Shown piece after piece: positions 17,603 through 26,117 of a DNA stretch of 59,431 nt. Origin of the DNA: an uncultured Bacteroidales bacterium (GTDB lineage Bacteria; Bacteroidota; Bacteroidia; Bacteroidales; UBA932); assembly GCA_934693135.1 (NCBI GenBank), contig CAKUVA010000010.1:1-59431 (forward strand), written 5' to 3'. The notes beneath the pieces were generated by a model, which worked only from the letters and a program-made list of their open reading frames with translations, did no database searches and was not told the DNA's origin. Numbering within the stretch: the first letter of the stretch is position 1; the number at the start of each line of letters is the position of its first letter. A program made the translations under genes and the position numbers.

Positions 17603-18514
17603 TTATCCATCCACTTTCTTATCAGAACCTCGCAAGTTCCAATAATCGTAATAGTTATACCACTGTTCAGGGTGTTCTTTAATTTCCTCGGAAAGGATCT
17701 CCGTATATTGATTGAGCAATGCATAAGCGAAAGTCTTCCTATCCGCAGACGCCTTTGCCTTCACGAATCTGAAACAATATGTCATATTTTTATTTCGGAC
17801 GGAGAAATAGAACAATACTGGGACATTCAAACGGGACGCCAATAGAAATGGTCCTGAAGGGAATTTGGCAGGATGTCCCATCAATGTTCCATCCATCAGC
17901 TTGTCATCATTGACATATCTATCTCCCATAAAACATACTATCTCTCCCCTATCAAGTGCCTCAGTAATCATAAAAACATGAGCAAGGCTATCTTTATTCA
18001 CTGGTATTATCTTAAATGACGTGTCAGAAGATTTATTCTGCCCCATAGCTTCCTTTATACCTTCATGCTCATTGTCGAACATTACAAAGTTAAGACATGC
18101 CTTATATCTACAAAAGAAAGATTCCCCTGCGGCCCAATTGCCGAAATGTGCCCCAATTATAATAGCCCCCTTGCCACTTTCCATAATGGACTCAATCTCA
18201 TCACCACCTCTAAACTCATAATTGAATTTATCTGCCAATCCCGCGGAAATAGCGAATTTGTCAATAATTGAAAGTCCAAATGAAAAATAGCTTTTATATG
18301 CAAATAGAGCTGAATGTAATCGTCCATATCCTAATATTTTCCTCGCATATAGCCATATATCGACAGTAGCACGAGGAGAAGCAATAATAAAATACGCTGC
18401 AACAACAGCCAAAAGAGCATATGCCGAGTATAAGCCGAAATGTCTTATGAGGAATATGAATATAAGATATCCCGTTCTACCTCCACGGGACTGTCCCTGC
18501 CATTTTTCTTTCAT
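17603..18514 (-). CDS. LPLAT/HtrB-type acyltransferase with atypical catalytic motif
   Basis: 303 residues. One or two N-terminal hydrophobic segments (residues about 18-50) precede a lysophospholipid/lipid A acyltransferase domain: GKGAIIIGAHFGNWAAGE, then FMGDRYVND and FPSGPFLLASRLNVPVLFYF. Inner-membrane enzyme that moves an acyl chain from ACP to a lipid acceptor; in aryl-polyene clusters it attaches the polyene to its glycolipid anchor. The HX4(D/E) motif of the family reads His-Phe-Gly-Asn-Trp-Ala here, so the acidic partner is absent at its usual place, with a Glu three residues later. It lies 9 bases after the ACP gene. The function is likely but the catalytic deviation should be noted. 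Confidence 0.83.
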   Translation of the reverse strand: MKEKWQGQSRGGRTGYLIFIFLIRHFGLYSAYALLAVVAAYFIIASPRATVDIWLYARKILGYGRLHSALFAYKSYFSFGLSIIDKFAISAGLADKFNYEFRGGDEIESIMESGKGAIIIGAHFGNWAAGESFFCRYKACLNFVMFDNEHEGIKEAMGQNKSSDTSFKIIPVNKDSLAHVFMITEALDRGEIVCFMGDRYVNDDKLMDGTLMGHPAKFPSGPFLLASRLNVPVLFYFSVRNKNMTYCFRFVKAKASADRKTFAYALLNQYTEILSEEIKEHPEQWYNYYDYWNLRGSDKKVDG

Positions 18515-18523
18515 TTTCCTAAA

Positions 18524-18769
18524 TTAGCAGTTCACTTTCTGAACGAGGAAATCATAGAAGTCAGAGAATGTCTTGATCTTCTGGAAGTCTTCTTTTTTCA
18601 TAACATATCCGAAATTTTTTTCCACAAGCACTACAACGTCCACGATATCAAGGCTATCGAGATCAAGCACCTCCATAAGAGACGCATCTGGTTGCATGTC
18701 AGCAACATCTGCCTCAAACTCATCGGCCAGAATTTCATTTACTTTTTTTATAAGTTCTTCTCTGCTCAT
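18524..18769 (-). CDS. Acyl carrier protein, first gene of the aryl-polyene-like operon
   Basis: 81 residues from MSREEL, acidic, with the phosphopantetheine serine in LDLDSLDIVDVV. The frame stays open to 18832, but the promoter element at 18793-18800 lies inside that extension, so the start at 18769 is much more likely. Together with the ACP at 14464 this gives two carriers, as in known aryl-polyene systems, where one may load the aromatic starter and the other carry elongation. It is followed after 9 bases by the acyltransferase gene. Confidence 0.93.
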   Translation of the reverse strand: MSREELIKKVNEILADEFEADVADMQPDASLMEVLDLDSLDIVDVVVLVEKNFGYVMKKEDFQKIKTFSDFYDFLVQKVNC

Positions 18770-18792
18770 CAGTAGTTTTACTTTATAAATTA

Positions 18793-18800
18793 CAAATTTA
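18793..18800 (-). promoter_or_regulatory. -7 promoter element of the aryl-polyene-like operon
   Basis: Minus strand TAAATTTG, exact TAnnTTTG match, 23 bases ahead of the ACP start codon. TTCG rather than TTTG is present about 20 bases upstream. It decides the ACP start and probably drives all eight genes to 11738, since no gap in the operon exceeds 36 bases. Confidence 0.6.
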
Positions 18801-18896
18801 CGGAAAATCCTTAATAAAACGAAAATTGGCACGAAGCTATTACAGCGGGCAGAGTCAAAAAGCAGGATTAGTGTTTTATATCCATCTATAATTTTA

Positions 18897-18904
18897 TATC
18901 TTTG
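18897..18904 (+). promoter_or_regulatory. -7 promoter element of the BACON lipoprotein/PagL operon
   Basis: TATCTTTG, exact TAnnTTTG match, ending 21 bases before the ATG at 18926. It overlaps the TTG at 18902, ruling that start out. It lies about 100 bases from the divergent promoter of the ACP operon. Confidence 0.6.
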
Positions 18905-18925
18905 AATAATTTTATCCCTAAAGGA

Positions 18926-19894
18926 ATGAGCACAATTTATAAGACAATATCTAATATATTCATAATGACGTTACTTCTCATGTTGTGCGCATGCAACCCT
19001 GACGTATTCGTCGTTGAACTTGGTCCATCAAGCAACGAACTAAAGTTCGGATCTGACGGAGGAACAGGAAGCATCACTTTCCATAGTGGAGATTGGGAAA
19101 TTTACAGAATCTTACTAAATGGAAACATCACAAGAGGTGTTGTGACACGTCATGGAGAATCAATGTTACAACACGATCCCTCATTGGATGGAATCGGAGA
19201 AATTCGTCTTGACATAGGAGGAAAACAGTGCTTGATAAGTAGGAAAAAAAAGAAACGTTTAGAAATATCCATGGAAGACAACGCCATGTCATCAGACAAC
19301 GCACTCATAATACAAATTAAGAATGACCTCTTTCATGAAGAGCTGCTAATCACACAAGACAAAGCCGATGGATATATACTAGACCGGATAGAATGGGAGA
19401 CGACTGGAGCAGTATGCGAGAACATACTTCGTAGTGGTTGGAGTATGACTGTCAACAACAATGGTAACGAAGACATTGTCATGTACAAGAAAGTATTCGA
19501 AGACTGCACCGGAGAAGCCAACTTTACCATAGACGAAACTTCAGGATATGACTGGAACAAATTGTCAAGATATATAAACAATAGTAAGATAAATATTGAG
19601 ATTCCAGTTGGAATAGACGACAATGGAAAGTTCTCATTCAATGGGACTATCGTACCTTTCGGGCAAGACATAAGTTACATAGAACAAGACATTCCAGATT
19701 TGAATCAAGAAATGCACTTCAAGCCGGGACTATTCAGATTCACGATGATATGGGAATTCCGCAAACTAACTACACAGTACACATTATACCTGAAAAGCAT
19801 TAATGGGAAAAATGAATTAAGAATCCATGGAACATTTACAGGCTACATACCTGACCTAACTACATTTCACGGCATAATAGAAGAAGTAAAATGA
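18926..19894 (+). CDS. Lipoprotein with an N-terminal BACON-like domain, function unknown
   Basis: 322 residues from ATG 18926. Signal peptide with lipobox LMLCAC, then a beta-sandwich-like region beginning SSNELKFGSDGGTGSITFHSGDW, the typical opening of BACON-type domains in which a flat strand and a W residue follow. The remaining 200 residues are beta-rich and contain no motif I recognise. The stop overlaps the start of the PagL-type gene by 4 bases, so the two are translated together and probably act at the same membrane, the outer membrane. A carbohydrate- or lipid-binding partner of the deacylase is an inference. Confidence 0.75.
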   Translation: MSTIYKTISNIFIMTLLLMLCACNPDVFVVELGPSSNELKFGSDGGTGSITFHSGDWEIYRILLNGNITRGVVTRHGESMLQHDPSLDGIGEIRLDIGGKQCLISRKKKKRLEISMEDNAMSSDNALIIQIKNDLFHEELLITQDKADGYILDRIEWETTGAVCENILRSGWSMTVNNNGNEDIVMYKKVFEDCTGEANFTIDETSGYDWNKLSRYINNSKINIEIPVGIDDNGKFSFNGTIVPFGQDISYIEQDIPDLNQEMHFKPGLFRFTMIWEFRKLTTQYTLYLKSINGKNELRIHGTFTGYIPDLTTFHGIIEEVK

Positions 19895-21165
19895 AATCAT
19901 TGACATACAGAATAATATCTGTCGTAACAGGGCTGATGGCATTTACATGCACATGGGCTTCAGAGGCAGACACTACAGCAATCATTAAAAATAATGTCAG
20001 TTTTGGTCCCAGAGGAGCGTGGCTAATGCCTTCCAACGAATTTTTCCGAGGAGAAAACAAATACGGGAAGCAACTTAATACAAGCATCTCAATACACATG
20101 CAATACACATTCTCCTTTCCGACAGGAAGTTATTTCAGACAGACATTTCCAACTGCATACCAAGGATTCGGAATAGCATTCAACACATTCTTTGACAATA
20201 AAGAGATTGGTTCCCCTGCAGCCATTTATCTGGTCCAAGGTGCAGAAATAGCCAAGCTATCAGACAGATTATCTTTTGGATATGAGTGGAATTTTGGAGC
20301 ATCATTCGGATGGCATCCATATAAAGAATTCAATGGTGTCGAAGGGAATAGCTACAACATAGTCGTAGGGTCTAAAATCAATGCATACATAAACATGGGA
20401 CTGACATTGACATGGCATCCTTCAGACTCATGGTCCGTGATGGCAGGAGCAGAATTATCTCATTTTTCAAACGGAAACACGAAGTACCCTAACGCAGGCG
20501 TAAACACATTAGGCGCTCGCATAGGCGCAGTTTATAGTTTCACAAGTCCATCATACAGGAAGGACGTCACTATATATGAGCCTACCAAACATATCCATAG
20601 CAAAAAGTTCCTCAACAGAATAACTATCGATGCCATACTATATGGCGCAGTACGATCCAAAGGGATGGTATGGGAAGACAACCCTTATATAGTATCAGGT
20701 AAATTCGGTATACTTGGCGTAAACATCAATCCGATGTACCGAGTCGGCAAATGTTTCCGCGCCGGATTTTCCATAGACATCCAATATGACGAAAGTGCCA
20801 ACATTTCCAAGCATATAGCAGGGCATGTCGCTGATAGGAATGGAGAAGACCTCAGATTCTTCAGACCACCATTATGTGAGCAATTAGGTACAGGAGTTTC
20901 GCTTCGCGCAGAACTTGCAATGCCAATATTTTCAGTCAATATAGGATTCGGCCATAATGTATTATATAAGTGCGACGACTTGGATGGTTTCTATCAAGTC
21001 GTCGCACTTAAAGCTGATGTATCACGCCATCTATTTCTGCATATAGGATACAAGCTCAGCAAGTTCCATGACCCTAATAATCTAATGATCGGAGCAGGAT
21101 GGCGTTTTGGAGATAGTCGTTGGAACGCTAATGGCACACGGGCAAGTCAAGCCAAGACGCTGTAG
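19891..21165 (+). CDS. PagL-type lipid A deacylase (acyloxyacyl hydrolase family) outer-membrane protein
   Basis: 424 residues with a signal peptide (ending near TWAS). Residues about 30-225 show alternating beta strands and the PagL signature HFSNGNTKYPNAGVNTLG, which holds the catalytic His and Ser of lipid A 3-O-deacylases. A second half of about 190 residues also looks like beta strands (for example FRAGFSIDIQYDES and LFLHIGYKLSKFHD), so the protein is longer than Proteobacterial PagL (about 185). It likely removes an acyl chain from lipid A or a related outer-membrane lipid. The 3' end overlaps the convergent S15 peptidase gene by 38 bases and the coding sequence contains a 16-base perfect inverted repeat (20967-21010). 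Confidence 0.78.
   Translation: MKSLTYRIISVVTGLMAFTCTWASEADTTAIIKNNVSFGPRGAWLMPSNEFFRGENKYGKQLNTSISIHMQYTFSFPTGSYFRQTFPTAYQGFGIAFNTFFDNKEIGSPAAIYLVQGAEIAKLSDRLSFGYEWNFGASFGWHPYKEFNGVEGNSYNIVVGSKINAYINMGLTLTWHPSDSWSVMAGAELSHFSNGNTKYPNAGVNTLGARIGAVYSFTSPSYRKDVTIYEPTKHIHSKKFLNRITIDAILYGAVRSKGMVWEDNPYIVSGKFGILGVNINPMYRVGKCFRAGFSIDIQYDESANISKHIAGHVADRNGEDLRFFRPPLCEQLGTGVSLRAELAMPIFSVNIGFGHNVLYKCDDLDGFYQVVALKADVSRHLFLHIGYKLSKFHDPNNLMIGAGWRFGDSRWNANGTRASQAKTL
20967..21010. repeat. 16-base perfect inverted repeat inside the PagL-type gene
   Basis: Left arm 20967-20982 (TAAGTGCGACGACTTG) and right arm 20995-21010 are perfect reverse complements separated by 12 bases. It falls in the frame of the gene and encodes a normal-looking strand-turn-strand stretch, so it need not be a defect. 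In RNA it would form a very stable hairpin. Confidence 0.9.
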
Positions 21166-23059
21166 ACATCACACTAATCTCTACAGGAATATAATCGTCT
21201 GAAACTGATTCATACGGATTCCGTAGAAATTTCTGCGTATTCATCGCAATTAGAGGAAACCAGCTACCTTGAACCTGCACCATAAGAGAATGTCCGGGAA
21301 TGAACTTATGATCAATGTCACACATCGTAAAGTCTACAGATACCATTTTGCCTGACTTAGCGGACTTTGGTTCAGAAAAGCCATTTCTAAACCGCAAAGG
21401 CATCACATCGCCACGAACAAGCATCTGATAACCATCTGGACGAACATCCACCAGTTTCACAATAACATCAGCATCAAGTTCTTTTTCAACATCAGATGCA
21501 AGGCTTAATTCAATGTGAACCTTCACCGGACCTGCAAGATGAAGAGTGTCTTTCAGTATATCACCATGATAAACTAACACGTCCTTTCTTTCGGAAGCAA
21601 ATCTTTGGTCAGCAACCATATATGCCCTATCTCTACTATTCGCATTCGTATTCATATACGGAACCGGCGATGCAGGATTGGATACAATAGTACGCTTTCC
21701 CCTATTACCCTTTGTCATAGACAAACATTGTCCTGACATATAGTACCTAATATATTTCATATTCTCAGGCGGCCATATATCATACGTTTCCCATAGTCCA
21801 TCCGAAGGCTGTCCTTGCATCTTGTCTTTCATGGTTTCTCCCGATGGAAGGACATTGACATAAGAAGGCTTCAGTTCCTTACCTTCCAGATAATGTGAGA
21901 AAAAAGGATACTCAACTTTATCCTGATACCATGCCCCTGAGGCCTCTCCAAACCAAGCATCAGAAAGATGAGAAACAGTTCTATTGTTCCACCCACCATG
22001 ATACCATGGTCCGGCAGCAAGATACAACTCACATTCCGGAGAACATTTCTTCAACATATCATAAGTGCGAAACGCACCATAACAATCTTCAGCATCATAG
22101 AAACCTCCTGTAACAAGCATTGGAACTCTGATGTTCCTCAGATGCACACTCGGATCTCTATCTTGCCAAAATTTATCATAATCCGGATGAGCCATCATCT
22201 CATTCCAAAACACAAGGCTATCACCCAAAAAAGCTGACAATTCCTTGAAGGACTTCCCATTGAAATAATCATAGATATCATTGTCAATTTTTACAAGACT
22301 TGATAGACCTTTAGTTGCAGGGCTCTGTCTTGTGCGATAGAAACCAGAGCCAAACCTATATACATCTGTCAAGCAAAAAGCTCCGTTATGGTGCGCATCA
22401 TCTCCCATAAACCAGTCCGTGGCCGGAGCCTGAGGCGATACAGCCTCCAATGCAGGATGACGAGAAAGAGCAGCCATTGTCGCATAGAACCCAGGATAAG
22501 AAACACCTTTCACACCCACCTTTCCGGAATTTGGCGTATTCGACAAAAGCCATTGAATACAATCATATATATCTGTTGCCTCATCAGTCACTACAGACCC
22601 ATCGGCACGTTTCAAAGTATCAACAGCTCCACGCGGTCCAGAAACGTAAGGGCGCATATTCTCGTAATCTCCTTCACTGAGATACTTTCCCCTGACATTC
22701 TGGAGAACTATAACATATCCATCTGCCACATAGTTTGCCATATCCCCCTTCATATTGCCGACATAGCCACAAGCTGCCGCAGGTTTCTCCGTCTCTCCAG
22801 GCTTAAGGCCATACGGTTTCAAAGAATATGGAGTACGAAGTATCATTATCGGACTCTTCTCCTTGCCGAGAGACCTGAGATATTCCTTGGAAGGCTCATA
22901 TATGGAGGTATATATTCTCTTCCCATCTCTAACCTGCACCATGACCTCTCGTTTTGTGTAATGTTCTTTCAGCCATCCATCCGTCACAATCCTTCCATTC
23001 TGCGCATACAGAGAACACATGCTAACAAGTGCAAAAAACAATATTGCCAATTTTTTCAT
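21128..23059 (-). CDS. Secreted S15/CocE-family serine hydrolase (X-Pro dipeptidyl peptidase-like)
   Basis: 643 residues. Signal peptide to LYAQ (residue 20). An alpha/beta hydrolase with nucleophile Ser187 in KGVSYPGF, an Asp in GGFYDAEDCYGAF and His in AAGPWYHGGW, plus a jelly-roll C-terminal domain (about 450-640) ending in beta strands; this is the CocE/NonD and glutaryl-7-ACA-acylase layout. It hydrolyses X-Pro dipeptides, esters or amides in the periplasm; the true substrate is not readable. It has its own promoter at 23107-23114 and is separated from the M16 gene by a terminator. Overlaps the PagL-type gene tail to tail. Confidence 0.87.
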   Translation of the reverse strand: MKKLAILFFALVSMCSLYAQNGRIVTDGWLKEHYTKREVMVQVRDGKRIYTSIYEPSKEYLRSLGKEKSPIMILRTPYSLKPYGLKPGETEKPAAACGYVGNMKGDMANYVADGYVIVLQNVRGKYLSEGDYENMRPYVSGPRGAVDTLKRADGSVVTDEATDIYDCIQWLLSNTPNSGKVGVKGVSYPGFYATMAALSRHPALEAVSPQAPATDWFMGDDAHHNGAFCLTDVYRFGSGFYRTRQSPATKGLSSLVKIDNDIYDYFNGKSFKELSAFLGDSLVFWNEMMAHPDYDKFWQDRDPSVHLRNIRVPMLVTGGFYDAEDCYGAFRTYDMLKKCSPECELYLAAGPWYHGGWNNRTVSHLSDAWFGEASGAWYQDKVEYPFFSHYLEGKELKPSYVNVLPSGETMKDKMQGQPSDGLWETYDIWPPENMKYIRYYMSGQCLSMTKGNRGKRTIVSNPASPVPYMNTNANSRDRAYMVADQRFASERKDVLVYHGDILKDTLHLAGPVKVHIELSLASDVEKELDADVIVKLVDVRPDGYQMLVRGDVMPLRFRNGFSEPKSAKSGKMVSVDFTMCDIDHKFIPGHSLMVQVQGSWFPLIAMNTQKFLRNPYESVSDDYIPVEISVMSTASWLDLPVCH

Positions 23060-23106
23060 AAAACAAAAATTATCATTTATCTTTCACGTCCGACAGGCCG
23101 CTTCAG

Positions 23107-23114
23107 CAAAGGTA
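23107..23114 (-). promoter_or_regulatory. -7 promoter element of the S15 hydrolase gene
   Basis: Minus strand TACCTTTG, exact TAnnTTTG match, about 47 bases before the start codon at 23059. It directly follows the T-run of the M16 terminator, so the S15 gene is its own transcription unit. Confidence 0.6.
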
Positions 23115-23115
23115 C

Positions 23116-23145
23116 AAAAAAGAGTCCGGCTCACCACCGGACTCT
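23116..23145 (-). terminator. Intrinsic terminator of the M16 peptidase gene
   Basis: A 9-bp perfect stem (arms 23121-23129 and 23137-23145, AGAGTCCGG and its complement) with a 7-base loop, followed on the minus strand by a run of T residues (A at 23116-23121 on the plus strand). It begins about 20 bases after the peptidase stop. Confidence 0.88.
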
Positions 23146-23166
23146 AAAAATAAGATATTGAAAATA

Positions 23167-25989
23167 TTACTCAGTTTCTGCCGTAACACCCGGACGCATA
23201 ATCGCAGTTCTCACGTTTCCTGAATTCACAACCTTGGAAACAATACTCTTAACATCATCTCCAGAAAGTGAGTTCACAGCAGCCTCAAACTCCTTGTCAT
23301 AATCAATTCCATAAAGTTCCACAAACCTTAGAGAAGATAGCCAATGTCCATTTGTAATTCTATCTTCAGGAATATTCTTGGCCAGATTCTTCCGAGCCAT
23401 ATCCAATTCCTCGGCAGTAGGACCATTCTCAGCAAGTCCTTTCAATCCATCAAGACTGAGGCTTATGAGTTTGTCGGCTGAAGCAGGCTTAGTATCAAAA
23501 TAAATCTGAAGCATAGCCTGAGCCTTAGGGAAGATATCAATGCTCTCAAATGTATTGGCACCATAAGTACCACCCTCATCCTCACGAAGAGACTTAGTAT
23601 ATCTCATATCGAGAATATATGAAGCTGCAGAAAAGGCTACCTCATCCTTTATGGTATATTTATCAAGATCAGCTGTAAACACTTCAAGCACAGTTACCTT
23701 AGGAGTCTGCATATCTACTTTGATATCGCTTGTCTCTGTTCCAGGAAGAATATCAGTATGAGGATCCTGCCAAGAAAGAGGCTTCTTACCCTTCTTTATT
23801 GAACCAAGATATTTTTCAATAAGAGGACGGATTTCGTCAATGTTGAAGTCACCGCAGATAGTGAACACTGCTCCGGCAGCATCATTGAACAACATCCTAT
23901 AATCCTTCTCAATGGTAGAAAGATGAGCATTATCCAGTACATCCTGGTCGAGAGTGACGATTCTCGGGTTATTGCCATATAGAAGACTCCTATAAGCTAA
24001 TGTAAACTTATAGTCTGGCTGATTCACATAGTTCGGCAGGATAGCCTCTATCTGCTCTACACTCTTATCATATTCAGCCTGATCGAAACGAGGGTCAGCA
24101 AATTCAAGATAAAGCAGCTGCAATGCAGTCTCTACATCCTGAGGAGTTGTACGGCCAAGTATTCCATGACGAAGTGCAGAAATATAAGGATTCACTGAGA
24201 CATTCTTTCCTGCAAGCATCTTTTCAAGTGTTGTAGCTGAAAATTTAGATACTCCGGAATTTGAAATAAATGAATTCCATATATTTCCCTCAAAACTACA
24301 GAGATCGGCTGTCGGTATAAGTGAGCGGCCACCTTTTTTAGTAAGATCAAAGACAATTCTGTTCTTTTCAATATCAGATGGACGGAGAATAACTTTCATA
24401 CCATTCTTTAATACCCATACAGTGCTGCCATACGCACCTTCTGATACAGACTTCACTGCACTTCCCTTAAGCTTGGATGGATCAAGGAGCTCTTTTGCAA
24501 TCGCTTCGCTATTCAAAGGCTTAATTTCGGATGACTCTACCTCCTTGATAGTTTGGCGGAAATCATCAGCAACAGGAACAAGACCTTCCTTCTCTGGGCC
24601 TTTGAAAATAACGACTAAATTCGAGTCTGTTACAAGAGTAGCAGCTGTCTGATTTATAGCCTGTTCCGGAAGCATTGTGAGCAACTGCTTAACTATATCA
24701 TACTCAGCCTCCGGTTTCATATATGCATAATTATCGAAGAAATTGTCAATCAGAGGCTGAACAAGTTCATCATTCTTCCTTGTATCAGCCTTTTTGGCTG
24801 CACTTTCATAATATGAGAGAACATTATCCTCTGCTCTTTTTATTTCATCTCCAGTGAAACCATATTTCTTCATCCTCTCCATCTCAGTCATATAAGCCTT
24901 GAATGCTTTCACAGACTCACCATCTTTCGCGGAGACATTACCCATTACCACTTCCATCGTTTCGCACATATTACCTATTCCCAACGAAGCATTTAGGAAT
25001 GGAGCATCAGCTTTAGAAGAAATATCAGAAAACCTCTCGTTCATCACATTGGATATAACCATCTTAATCAGGTTCGCCATTTCTCCGAGCACTGTACTGT
25101 TATATTCCTCAGGCATAGACTCACCTTTCCATATTATCTCCAACTTTGAGCTCATAGCTTCAGGATCCGTCAAAACTCCAACTATAGGCTCTTTATTTCC
25201 AGGAATTTTTATCACATCCTTAGGCTTAGGATTCTCAACAGCTGGAATATCCGAGAAAATACTTTTTATCTTACTTTCCACATAATTAGGATCCACATCA
25301 CCAACGACAATCACTGCTTGAAGATCCGGACGATACCATGTATGATAAAAGTTCAACAGACTTTGAGGCTTAAAATTCTCCAAATTCTCTTGGCTACCAA
25401 TAAGTGTACATGAGCCATATTTAGTATCGCCATAGTAGTATGGAAGAGATTTCTCGTGCATTCTCCAACTTGAAGTTCTTCTCTGGCGCCTTTCTTCTAT
25501 TATGACTCCACGCTCAGCATCAATTTCTGCCGGATCACATGTAACGAAATGAGAGTAGTCATGTATTATAAGAAGACATGTATCAATGACAGTCTCACGC
25601 ACGAGCGGGATATTAGTGAGCATATACGTCGTCTGCTCGACACCGGTTGCAGCATTGACATTGCCTCCAAAAGAAGCGCCAATGCTTTGTAGATAGTTCA
25701 ATATGCCCTTCCCGGGAAAATTCTTAGTACCATTGAAACACATATGCTCAAGAAAATGAGCAAGACCATCCTGGTCTGGTGTTTCTTGGATTGCTCCCAC
25801 ATTGGTAGCGAGATAAAACTCAGCACGACCTGCAGGATTGCTGTTTTTCATAATGTAATACGTCAATCCATTGTCAAGCTTGCCCTTCTTGACAGCAGGA
25901 TCGTTCGGAAGTTGCTGATCCATCTGAGCATTTGCCGTAAAAGCAAAAGCTGACAGAAGAGCTGCCACCACAATAATCAATTTTCTCAT
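23167..25989 (-). CDS. Periplasmic M16 zinc metallopeptidase (two-domain, pitrilysin-like)
   Basis: 940 residues, the usual length of Bacteroidales full-size M16 peptidases. Signal peptide to residue 21 (ANAQ). Zinc motif HFLEH (His78, Glu81, His82) and the distal Glu in DAERGVIIEERR about 77 residues on complete the inverted HxxEH site. The second, inactive M16 half begins near residue 500 (STVWVLKNGMKVILRPSD). It degrades small peptides in the periplasm. Divergent from the LysR-type regulator, separated by 128 bases, which may control it. Single-gene unit ended by the terminator at 23116. Confidence 0.93.
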   Translation of the reverse strand: MRKLIIVVAALLSAFAFTANAQMDQQLPNDPAVKKGKLDNGLTYYIMKNSNPAGRAEFYLATNVGAIQETPDQDGLAHFLEHMCFNGTKNFPGKGILNYLQSIGASFGGNVNAATGVEQTTYMLTNIPLVRETVIDTCLLIIHDYSHFVTCDPAEIDAERGVIIEERRQRRTSSWRMHEKSLPYYYGDTKYGSCTLIGSQENLENFKPQSLLNFYHTWYRPDLQAVIVVGDVDPNYVESKIKSIFSDIPAVENPKPKDVIKIPGNKEPIVGVLTDPEAMSSKLEIIWKGESMPEEYNSTVLGEMANLIKMVISNVMNERFSDISSKADAPFLNASLGIGNMCETMEVVMGNVSAKDGESVKAFKAYMTEMERMKKYGFTGDEIKRAEDNVLSYYESAAKKADTRKNDELVQPLIDNFFDNYAYMKPEAEYDIVKQLLTMLPEQAINQTAATLVTDSNLVVIFKGPEKEGLVPVADDFRQTIKEVESSEIKPLNSEAIAKELLDPSKLKGSAVKSVSEGAYGSTVWVLKNGMKVILRPSDIEKNRIVFDLTKKGGRSLIPTADLCSFEGNIWNSFISNSGVSKFSATTLEKMLAGKNVSVNPYISALRHGILGRTTPQDVETALQLLYLEFADPRFDQAEYDKSVEQIEAILPNYVNQPDYKFTLAYRSLLYGNNPRIVTLDQDVLDNAHLSTIEKDYRMLFNDAAGAVFTICGDFNIDEIRPLIEKYLGSIKKGKKPLSWQDPHTDILPGTETSDIKVDMQTPKVTVLEVFTADLDKYTIKDEVAFSAASYILDMRYTKSLREDEGGTYGANTFESIDIFPKAQAMLQIYFDTKPASADKLISLSLDGLKGLAENGPTAEELDMARKNLAKNIPEDRITNGHWLSSLRFVELYGIDYDKEFEAAVNSLSGDDVKSIVSKVVNSGNVRTAIMRPGVTAETE

Positions 25990-26081
25990 AATATCTGATG
26001 TTTATGATTTAAAATAGCTTCTAAATAATCCTTAAAAACTATGCAAGTTATAAAATATATAAGTTTCCAACAAAAAAATAT

Positions 26082-26089
26082 TAAATTTG
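26082..26089 (+). promoter_or_regulatory. -7 promoter element of the LysR regulator gene
   Basis: TAAATTTG, exact TAnnTTTG match, 28 bases before the ATG at 26118. It sits in the 128-base region shared with the divergent M16 gene, where LysR autoregulation would be expected. Confidence 0.5.
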
Positions 26090-26117
26090 TGTATTCTACA
26101 ATGACAAGACATAAGAT

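Noticed and set aside
11738..18769. Housekeeping fatty-acid synthesis cluster
   Set aside because: Contains a Cys-less ketosynthase, methyltransferase and deacetylase but no FabG, FabZ, FabD or FabI; fits secondary lipid or polyene synthesis.
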